Source: Pelethousia sp034928145
Lineage (GTDB): Bacteria > Bacillota > Clostridia > Christensenellales > CAG-138
Assembly: GCA_034928145.1 (NCBI GenBank)
Contig: JAYFPE010000026.1
Location: 1-64,000, forward strand
Reading direction: 5' to 3'
Length of the DNA stretch: 64,000 nt
Shown here piece after piece: positions 57,857-64,000 of this stretch (the first letter of the stretch is position 1; each line of letters starts with the position of its first letter). The notes under the pieces were generated by a model. The model ran no database searches and was not told the origin of the DNA. It was given only the letters and a program-made list of their open reading frames with translations. A program made the translations under genes and the position numbers.

Positions 57857-59014
57857 ATGCGAAAGATTTATCTGGATAACGCGGCCACCACAGCCCTTTC
57901 CCCTAAGGTGCTCGAGGCCATGATGCCCTACCTCACCACTGTATACGGCAACCCCTCCAGCGTACATGCCTTTGGTCAGGAGGCCAAAAAGGGCCTGGAT
58001 GCGGCGCGCGATCAGGTGGCGGCAGCGCTCAATTGCGCACCCGGCGAAATCATCTTTACCGGTTGCGGCACGGAGAGCGACAACACGGCCATCCTGGGCG
58101 TGGCGGAAAAGTATAAAAGCAAGGGCAGGCACATCGTCACTTCCAGCGTGGAGCACCACGCCGTGCTGCACACCTGCGAATACCTGCAAAAGCAGGGCTA
58201 CGATATAACCTACCTGCCCGTGGATGAATACGGCCGGGTCACAGCGCAGCAGGTGAAGGAGGCCATCCGCGAGGATACCATCCTGGTCACCATCATGTTT
58301 GCCAACAACGAGGTGGGCACCATCATGCCCATTCCCGAGATCGCCGCTGCGTGCCGCGAAAAAGGCGTGCTCTTCCATACGGACGCGGTGCAGGCCATCG
58401 GCCATGTGCCTGTGGATGTGAAGGCCATGGGCATAGACCTGCTCTCCCTTTCGGCCCATAAATTCCACGGCCCCAAGGGCGTGGGCGTGCTCTATTGCCG
58501 CAAGGGGATCAAGCTGCCCAGCTACATCATGGGCGGCGCGCAGGAGAAGGGCCGCCGCGCCGGCACGGAGAATGTGGCCGGCATCGTGGGCCTGGGCGCG
58601 GCCATCAAGCTCGCCTGCGACAACCTGCCCGAAAACGCGGCAAAAATGACCGTTCTGCGGGATCGGCTTATGCGGGGCCTTGCCGAGATCCCCGAGGTCA
58701 AGCTCAACGGCCACCCCACAGAGCGGCTGCCCAACAATGTGAATTATAGCATGAAATACATCGAGGGCGAGTCCATCCTGCTCAAGCTGGATCTGAGCGG
58801 CATCGCTGCCAGCAGCGGCTCCGCCTGCACCAGCGGCTCGCTGGATCCTTCCCATGTGCTCCTGGCCATGGGGTTGCCCCACGAGATCGCCCACGGCTCC
58901 GTGCGCCTCACCCTGGGAGATGACACCACACAAGAAGATATAGATTACACCATCGAGCAGCTCAAGGAGATCGTAGCTTACCTGCGTGCCATGAGCCCCC
59001 TGTATAAAGGATAA
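57857..59014 (+). CDS. iscS: Cysteine desulfurase (NifS/IscS)
   Basis: IscS takes sulfur from cysteine for iron-sulfur clusters and other thio-products. The 385-residue PLP enzyme begins RKIYLDNAATTALSPKVLEA, has the PLP lysine in LSAHKFHGPKGVG and the active Cys in SGSACTSGSLDPSH. It starts 21 bases after iscR with an AGAGGAAG site and is 13 bases from iscU. Confidence 0.96.
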   Translation: MRKIYLDNAATTALSPKVLEAMMPYLTTVYGNPSSVHAFGQEAKKGLDAARDQVAAALNCAPGEIIFTGCGTESDNTAILGVAEKYKSKGRHIVTSSVEHHAVLHTCEYLQKQGYDITYLPVDEYGRVTAQQVKEAIREDTILVTIMFANNEVGTIMPIPEIAAACREKGVLFHTDAVQAIGHVPVDVKAMGIDLLSLSAHKFHGPKGVGVLYCRKGIKLPSYIMGGAQEKGRRAGTENVAGIVGLGAAIKLACDNLPENAAKMTVLRDRLMRGLAEIPEVKLNGHPTERLPNNVNYSMKYIEGESILLKLDLSGIAASSGSACTSGSLDPSHVLLAMGLPHEIAHGSVRLTLGDDTTQEDIDYTIEQLKEIVAYLRAMSPLYKG

Positions 59015-59027
59015 AGGAGAAAAGCCT

Positions 59028-59414
59028 ATGTATACCGAAAAAGTATTGGATCATTTCAGCAACCCGCGCAATTTGGGCGAGATTGAGGGCGCGAACGGCA
59101 TAGGTATGGTCGGCAACGCCAAGTGCGGCGATATCATGCAGATGTTCATTCGGGTCAATGACGAAGGTGTTATTGAGGATGTGGGCTTTAAAACCTTCGG
59201 ATGCGGCGCGGCAATCGCCACCAGCTCCATGGCTACGGAGATGATTAAAGGAAAAAAGGTGGAGGAAGCGTTACAACTCTCCAACTCCGCCGTGGTTGAA
59301 GCCCTCGAGGGCTTGCCGCCCCAGAAGATCCACTGTTCCGTGCTTGCCGAGGAGGCCGTGAAGGCCGCCGTAGAGGATTACGAGAAGCGTAAAGCGGAGA
59401 TAAAGCAGGCGTAG
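59028..59414 (+). CDS. iscU: Iron-sulfur cluster scaffold NifU-N/IscU
   Basis: The 128-residue scaffold has the three cluster Cys (33, 59, 103) in NAKCGD, TFGCGAA and IHCSVL, with Asp35 after the first as in IscU. The LPPQKIHC motif near 97-103 is the partial chaperone-contact region. It builds clusters from IscS sulfur and completes the operon. Confidence 0.96.
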   Translation: MYTEKVLDHFSNPRNLGEIEGANGIGMVGNAKCGDIMQMFIRVNDEGVIEDVGFKTFGCGAAIATSSMATEMIKGKKVEEALQLSNSAVVEALEGLPPQKIHCSVLAEEAVKAAVEDYEKRKAEIKQA

Positions 59415-59487
59415 CTTGGGGGGACTATTCGCCCTCGGACCCAGACTTGAACAGCGGCCCTGTGCAGATTCGGATGCGCGGGGCCGT

Positions 59488-60087
59488 TTATGCAGTCAGC
59501 AAACCCCATACCGCCCCGTCCACATAGCCATGGGCTTCCAGCCCCCGGGCCTGCTGGCAGCGCAGCAGGGCGGCGCGGGTGCTCTCGCTGAAATGGCCAG
59601 TGAGCAGGCAGGGGAAGCCTTGGCGGCAAAGCAGCTCCTGCAAAAGAAATACATGCGGCCCCGAATCGCCCGGGTGGAGGAAGGGATAGCCCCGGCCCGG
59701 CGTGCAGGCCGGAGCGATGGTGATTTCCGCGTGAACCCAGGTAGGGGTCAGGTAGCTCGGCTCCACATAGGAAAACAGCGGGCTGTTTAGGCAGAAGCGG
59801 CGCAATTCGGCGCGCTGATCCGCTGTTAAGCCCTGGCCCATATCCAACGCCAGACCTGCGTAATGGGCGGATTGCCCCCGCACGGCCCGCTTGAAGCAGG
59901 CACCGATCCACACCGGCCCCAGGGCCGCGCATATGGATTCATAGGCGTGAAGCAGCCGCGCGTCCGTCCAGGCAGGAAAGCCATCGTGGCCATGCCAGAG
60001 GGCGCGCGTTTCCATCGGCCCGCCGGGTGCGGCCTTTGTGCAGCGAAACGCGCCGATCATATGGTCATAAATAAAAAGCATCGCCAT
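59488..60087 (-). CDS. Protein with M15-like and peptidoglycan-binding domains
   Basis: The protein of up to 199 residues has an N-terminal part with HYAGLALDMG and WVHAEI, resembling the metal-binding His/Asp/His set of M15/VanY-like peptidases, and a C-terminal peptidoglycan-binding domain (LHPGDSGPHVFLLQELLCRQG). No signal peptide is evident. The start is uncertain: the first ATG codons fall within the terminator at 60069-60106, so Met at 60060 or 60015 may be used. It may be a cell-wall or spore-associated hydrolase. Confidence 0.68.
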   Translation of the reverse strand: MAMLFIYDHMIGAFRCTKAAPGGPMETRALWHGHDGFPAWTDARLLHAYESICAALGPVWIGACFKRAVRGQSAHYAGLALDMGQGLTADQRAELRRFCLNSPLFSYVEPSYLTPTWVHAEITIAPACTPGRGYPFLHPGDSGPHVFLLQELLCRQGFPCLLTGHFSESTRAALLRCQQARGLEAHGYVDGAVWGLLTA

Positions 60088-60106
60088 ATGACAGCATATG
60101 GCGATG
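60069..60106 (-). terminator. Terminator of the LCP gene
   Basis: Read leftward, CATCGCCATATG, CTGT loop and CATATGGCGATG form a perfect 12-bp stem followed by CTTTTTATTT. Confidence 0.9.
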
Positions 60107-60134
60107 GATTTGTATGTGTGTATGGCTGGCAGCC

Positions 60135-61562
60135 CTACTCAAAATGCCAGCTGCCCGCGGCGGCCACGATGTTGCCGTTTGCATCGACCAAATTGCCGGA
60201 TTCATCCACCGTTACGGTCACACCGTTAAGGTCGTAGGTCTGCCCCGGCTGCGCCTGGCCGGCTGCGGCGGGGTCAGGCGCTTGGCCCGTCACCAGTTGG
60301 CCGGTGGCGTAGTAGTAATAATTGCCGTCATCGCCTTGGTAGATGCTGGGGGTGCGGGGGGGCAGGGAGGCGCTCGGGGTCAGCATCTTGGCCTCATCCG
60401 CCACCTCATTGGAATCGAAAAGGAATTGGTGCAGGGCCAAGGCGTTGGCCGGCATATCCGTTAAAAATACGAAGGATCGGTTCCAACTGCCGCTCTTATA
60501 CAGGTTCTCCATGGGCACGCGGCTGTAGAGCAGGCCGTTTGCGTTGAGGGCCAGGGCGCTGGTGGCGCACTCCACGATGCGGGCGTTGGTGATGTTGGTT
60601 TCCACCAGGGGCAGAAGCTGATCCAGTAGCTTATATTGCTTGGTGAGATCGAGGGAGCGGAACTTGGCAAAGGCTGCGTTGAGCACCTTGAACTGCCGCT
60701 TGCCGCGCGAAAAATCGCTGTCGATCTTGCGGATGCGGGCATAGCCCAGGGCCTGCTTGCCCGTAAGCTTTACGTTGCCCGCATCGGCAAAGATGAAGCC
60801 ATCCCAAAGGTAGGAAACGCCGCGCTGCTTGTTAAGGCCGGCGATGCAGTCATTGGCGGCGCTGATTTCCTCCGCGGTCATGTTGATGGTCACGCCGCCC
60901 ACGGCGTCGATCACTTCCTCGAACATATTGAAATCCACCAGCACATATTCGCTGATGTTGAGATGCAAGTTCTCGTTGATGGTCTGCATAAGCAGCTCCA
61001 CACCGCCCCGGGCCGCGGCGGTGTTCATTTTGCCGTAGCCATAGCCGGGGGTGTTCACGAGCATGTCCCGCATGAGGGAGGTGAGCTTGAGGCGGCCGTT
61101 TTTCTGGTCAATGGTGGCGATCATTACCGTATCCGCCCGGCTATTGCCGCTGGAGCCGCGGCGGTCTACGCCGATGAGCAGGATATGGATGAAGCGGCTG
61201 TCGCTAGAGTTCACGTCCATATAGGCTAGCGTATCCGCGTCCAGCCGGGTTTGCTCGTAGAGGTCGCTCATGGGCAAGGGGGTAGGCTCCGGCGTGGGCG
61301 CCAGGGTGGCGCTGGGCGCGGGGGCTGGTGTAGACGCGGGCGGGGGCGTGGGGGTGTAGGTTACGGCGTTTTCATCTTCAAACACAGTATCCGCCGCGCG
61401 GTCCAGCTTGCCCAGCAGGTTCATGCCCAAAAAGACGCCGATCAAAACCACGACCAGCAACGCGCAGGCCGCAATGAGCAGCGCCTTAGGCAGGCCGCGC
61501 CCCTTCTTTTTTTTCTTGTTTTTAGATTTTCCCACCCCGACGGGTGTTTGCTTTTTCTCCAT
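60135..61562 (-). CDS. LytR-CpsA-Psr (LCP) family protein
   Basis: The 475-residue protein has a Lys-rich cytoplasmic N-terminus, one membrane segment (about 27-50), a Pro/Thr/Ala-rich linker (about 70-100) and an LCP domain (about 123-310). LCP landmarks are LLIGVDRRG, SRADTVMIATI, LTSLMRDMLV, DAVGGVTINM and ARIRKIDSDFSRGKRQ, whose Arg and Asp bind the polyprenyl-pyrophosphate donor. Such proteins attach wall polymers to peptidoglycan. The C-terminal 100 residues (repeated Gly/Tyr and VDESGNLVDANGNIV) are extra. Confidence 0.92.
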   Translation of the reverse strand: MEKKQTPVGVGKSKNKKKKKGRGLPKALLIAACALLVVVLIGVFLGMNLLGKLDRAADTVFEDENAVTYTPTPPPASTPAPAPSATLAPTPEPTPLPMSDLYEQTRLDADTLAYMDVNSSDSRFIHILLIGVDRRGSSGNSRADTVMIATIDQKNGRLKLTSLMRDMLVNTPGYGYGKMNTAAARGGVELLMQTINENLHLNISEYVLVDFNMFEEVIDAVGGVTINMTAEEISAANDCIAGLNKQRGVSYLWDGFIFADAGNVKLTGKQALGYARIRKIDSDFSRGKRQFKVLNAAFAKFRSLDLTKQYKLLDQLLPLVETNITNARIVECATSALALNANGLLYSRVPMENLYKSGSWNRSFVFLTDMPANALALHQFLFDSNEVADEAKMLTPSASLPPRTPSIYQGDDGNYYYYATGQLVTGQAPDPAAAGQAQPGQTYDLNGVTVTVDESGNLVDANGNIVAAAGSWHFE

Positions 61563-61618
61563 AGGATATCTTCGGCCTCTTTCCGGCTGAAAACGATCAA
61601 ATTCGCAGCCTGGAGTTC

Positions 61619-61647
61619 AGTATACATCGCAGGAGAAGGGCTGTCAA
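61619..61647 (-). promoter_or_regulatory. Promoter of the LCP gene
   Basis: Read leftward, TTGACA and TATACT are separated by 17 bases. Confidence 0.85.
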
Positions 61648-61735
61648 CGCGGCCGGACTTGCGCTGGCCGCGATCTTGTTGTAGTATAATACAATACGAA
61701 AGACCGCCATTGGGCGGGATGCGGGAGCGTTTGTC

Positions 61736-62470
61736 ATGCGGGAGGCCTATGGGCAGTTTGCCGCCCTGTACGACCCGCTTATGCGGGAGGTGGATTATGA
61801 CGGCTGGGCTGCCTACCTGGCCTCTTTTCTGACTATGGGGATAGCCGTGGCGGATTGCGCCTGCGGCACCGGGGAAATCACGGTGCGGCTGGCCAGGCGG
61901 GGCTTTCGGATGACGGGGGTGGATATCTCGCCCGCCATGTTGGAAGTGGCTGCGGCCAAGGCCCGCAAAGCCGGGCTATCGATTCCCTTTATCCAGCAGG
62001 ATATGCAAAGCCTTGCCTTGCATAAGCCTTGCGGGGCCGTGGTCTGCGCCTGTGACGGCGTAAATTATCTGGATAGCCGGAGCGCAGCGCAGCGGTTTTT
62101 CCAAGCTGCCCACAGGGCGCTTGTGCCGGGCGGGTTGCTGCTCTTTGATATCTCCTCGGTCTATAAGCTTGCCCATGTGCTGGGCTGCAACACCTTCGCC
62201 GAGGAGGAAGACGGCTGCGCCTACATCTGGCGCAATGCCTACGATGAAAAAAGCCGCCTGCTGGAAATGGAGTTGACCTTCTTCCAAAAAGAAGAAGGCG
62301 GCCTTTACCGCCGCTTTACGGAGCGGCATATCCAACGGGCGCATAGGCGGGAAGAGCTGCTGGAAGGGCTTATACAGGCGGGCTTTGCGGCCGAGGTCTA
62401 CGATGCCTTTACCAGGGAACCGCCCAAAGCGGAAAGCGAGCGGCTGCAATTTGCGGCCCGGCGGCTATAA
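61736..62470 (+). CDS. Class I SAM-dependent methyltransferase
   Basis: The 244-residue protein has motif I VADCACGTGEITVRLAR (about 38-54), the acidic post-I residue in TGVDISPAML, and a later VVCACDGVNYL strand. The start YGQFAALYDPLM is typical of small Firmicute methyltransferases of unknown substrate. A TATAAT box is at 61685-61690. It precedes hslO by 41 bases. Confidence 0.87.
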   Translation: MREAYGQFAALYDPLMREVDYDGWAAYLASFLTMGIAVADCACGTGEITVRLARRGFRMTGVDISPAMLEVAAAKARKAGLSIPFIQQDMQSLALHKPCGAVVCACDGVNYLDSRSAAQRFFQAAHRALVPGGLLLFDISSVYKLAHVLGCNTFAEEEDGCAYIWRNAYDEKSRLLEMELTFFQKEEGGLYRRFTERHIQRAHRREELLEGLIQAGFAAEVYDAFTREPPKAESERLQFAARRL

Positions 62471-62511
62471 GGCGGCTATAGTAAAATAGAATGGAACATT
62501 AGGAGAAACAC

Positions 62512-63417
62512 ATGCGCGATACGATGCTGCGCGGCCTCGTCTGCAACAACGCGGCCCGCTTTACGGCCATATCGGGCCGGGCCCTTTGCGAGGCGGCCCG
62601 CACCACCCACAACCTATCCCGGGTCTGCACGGCTGCCCTGGGCAGGACTTTGCTCGTTACCTGCATGATGGGGGCGGAGCTGAAAAATGAAAAAGACCGG
62701 CTGACCGCCATCGTCAAGGGCGGCGGCCCGGCCGGCAACATCGTTTGCACGGCCGGCAACAGCGGCGCCGTGAAGGGCTATATCGAAAACCCGCAGACGG
62801 AGCTGCCCCTGGGCCCGGATGGCAAGCTGGACGTATCCATGGCTGTGGGCTGGTTCGGCGAGCTGACTGTGGTGCGGGACTTAGGCATGAAGGAGCCCTA
62901 TGTGGGCCGCTGCAATCTGGTCTCCGGTGAGATCGCGGAGGATTTTGCCCGCTACTTTGCCATCAGCGAGCAGCAGCCTTCCCTGCTTTACTTAGGTGTG
63001 CGGGTGGATCCGCATACGGGTGAGGTGCGCGCGGGCGGCGGACTGCTGATCCAGCCTCTGCCGCAATGCCCGGAAGAAGCGCTGGACGAATTGCAGGCGC
63101 GTGCGGAAGGGATCAAGGCCCTGGCGGGCATGCTGGATGAAGGCATGGAGCTCGCGGCTGCTCTCACCAAGCTTTTCGAGGGGCTGGATTGGCGCGTTAC
63201 GGCGGAATTGGAGCCTGCCTACCGCTGCGACTGCGACCGGCCGCGGCTGGAAAAGGCGCTCATTTCCTTAGGGAAAGAGGAGCTTACGGATATGATCGAC
63301 AAAGAGCATGGGGCGGAGCTTACCTGCCACTTTTGCAATGCGAAATACAGCTTTAGCGAGGCGGATCTGCGCAAACTTTTGTGGGAGGCCACAGAGGATA
63401 AGGGAACCATAGAATGA
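62512..63417 (+). CDS. hslO: Redox-regulated chaperone Hsp33
   Basis: Hsp33 is a holdase switched on by oxidation. The 301-residue protein carries the N-terminal Hsp33 fold (TAIVKGGGPAGNIVCTAGNSG, KGYIENPQTELP) and the C-terminal zinc switch CDC...CHFC, with four Cys near residues 236, 238, 270 and 273. It overlaps the following TPR gene by four bases (ATGA). Confidence 0.96.
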   Translation: MRDTMLRGLVCNNAARFTAISGRALCEAARTTHNLSRVCTAALGRTLLVTCMMGAELKNEKDRLTAIVKGGGPAGNIVCTAGNSGAVKGYIENPQTELPLGPDGKLDVSMAVGWFGELTVVRDLGMKEPYVGRCNLVSGEIAEDFARYFAISEQQPSLLYLGVRVDPHTGEVRAGGGLLIQPLPQCPEEALDELQARAEGIKALAGMLDEGMELAAALTKLFEGLDWRVTAELEPAYRCDCDRPRLEKALISLGKEELTDMIDKEHGAELTCHFCNAKYSFSEADLRKLLWEATEDKGTIE

Positions 63418-64000
63418 ACGAAAACGAGCGGATCAAGCCGGCGGGCCGCATCCTTCCCTTTGAGATGACAGGGGAGCGGTATTTCCGCCGGGCTCTTTCC
63501 AAAGCGGAAAATAACAACCTTTTGGGGGCTTGCGCCAGCTACCAGCTGGCCCTGTTCAACGAACCGGATCATGCGGATTATATTCTGGGCTATGCCGAAA
63601 TGCTCACCGGCATGGGCCGTTTTGACGATTCCAACCGCGTGCTGTTCTGTTATTTTCCGGATAAGCGCAGCCGCCCGGCCGAGTGCTATTTCGGCATGGG
63701 CTGCAACTTTTACGGCCTGATGGAATACGAGGCCGCCCGTGCCAGCCTGGAGCGCTACCTGCATGCCGACCCGGAGGGCAGCTTTATCTATGACGCCTAC
63801 GACATGCTGGATGCGCTGGATGAATATGGAGACGGCAACCTCGAAGACCTGAGCGAGCTGCAAAAGCGCCGGGTGCTGGAGAGAGCGCGGGATCTTTTAT
63901 CCGAGACTCGATTCGACGAGGCGTCGGAGATCCTGCAAAGCGAGTTGAAAGAGCGGCCGGGCCATGTGGCCGCCCAATGCGACCTGGCCCTTACCTGGTA
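63414..64000 (+). CDS. TPR-repeat protein, cut by the window end
   Basis: An open frame starts at ATG 63414, overlapping the hslO stop, and runs past the window edge for at least 195 residues. It contains several helical TPR-like repeats (LGACASYQLALFNEPDHADY, AECYFGMGCNFYGLMEYEAA, ASEILQSELKERPGHVAAQC). There is no signal peptide. TPR arrays mediate protein contacts; translational coupling with Hsp33 hints at a stress-related role. The rest of the gene is not visible. Confidence 0.8.
   Translation, partial: MNENERIKPAGRILPFEMTGERYFRRALSKAENNNLLGACASYQLALFNEPDHADYILGYAEMLTGMGRFDDSNRVLFCYFPDKRSRPAECYFGMGCNFYGLMEYEAARASLERYLHADPEGSFIYDAYDMLDALDEYGDGNLEDLSELQKRRVLERARDLLSETRFDEASEILQSELKERPGHVAAQCDLALTW

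Noticed and set aside
57827..58933. 368-codon frame antisense to iscS
   Set aside because: Complement of a canonical cysteine desulfurase gene.

Overview
The window is GC-rich DNA from a low-copy-repeat Firmicute chromosome, most likely a member of the Clostridia. The signs are a lysine (L-box) riboswitch, a T-box leader on thrS, an L27 protein with a cleavable N-terminal extension beside its Prp protease, LPxTG-type sorting signals, PrsA-like and LytR-CpsA-Psr proteins, a Rrf2-type iron-sulfur regulator, and strong Gram-positive promoters and terminators. Genus cannot be fixed from sequence alone; a Christensenellales-like lineage is only a guess. No insertion sequence, prophage, CRISPR array or replication origin was seen.

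Layout. 0-2 kb: divergent selenium/sulfur-handling genes (yedF and a DUF3343 gene), then an orphan RnfG-like FMN-binding protein. 2-7.2 kb: lysine/diaminopimelate biosynthesis by the acetylase route, with lysC-dapA-dapB-dapH behind a lysine riboswitch and a divergent M20 deacetylase (probable dapL). 7.2-12.6 kb: a tiny sortase substrate, a phosphatidyltransferase, a PrsA-like foldase, an AlaX-type editing protein and an SH3-M14 lipoprotein. 12.6-14.7 kb: infC-rpmI-rplT with an attenuator leader and an ATC start for infC, then an SpoU methyltransferase. 14.9-23.1 kb: an amino-sugar locus (ROK regulator, ABC sugar importer without its ATPase, cutC, ROK kinase, nagB, nagA). 23.1-29.8 kb: a 1196-residue GGDEF-EAL-PAS-GGDEF protein, an AlkD-like glycosylase and T-box-controlled thrS. 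29.8-33.2 kb: a leftward set of surface and small-molecule proteins (LPKTG protein, AIM24-like protein, thioesterase, orphan NMT1-like binding lipoprotein).

33.5-43.5 kb holds the two most unusual loci. One is a serine palmitoyltransferase-like enzyme followed by a short-chain dehydrogenase, suggesting sphingoid-base synthesis. The other is a seven-gene operon joining a BMP/Nup nucleoside ABC importer to an ADP-ribosylglycohydrolase-family enzyme, a PfkB kinase and a GntR regulator, which reads as an uncharacterised pathway for a ribosylated compound. 43.7-44.5 kb is a six-tRNA array (Arg, His, Gln, Lys, Leu, Gly) containing a tRNA relic.

44.6-64 kb: an MBL hydrolase, rplU-prp-rpmA, an OGG-type glycosylase, a chemoreceptor translationally coupled to an FMN-binding lipoprotein, a leftward Cys-rich protein/EAL-HDOD pair, a divergent pair of low-complexity proteins, lon-ysxC-zinc ribbon-phosphoesterase, iscR-iscS-iscU with a palindromic operator, a peptidoglycan-binding protein, an LCP-family protein, a methyltransferase, hslO, and a TPR protein cut by the window end.
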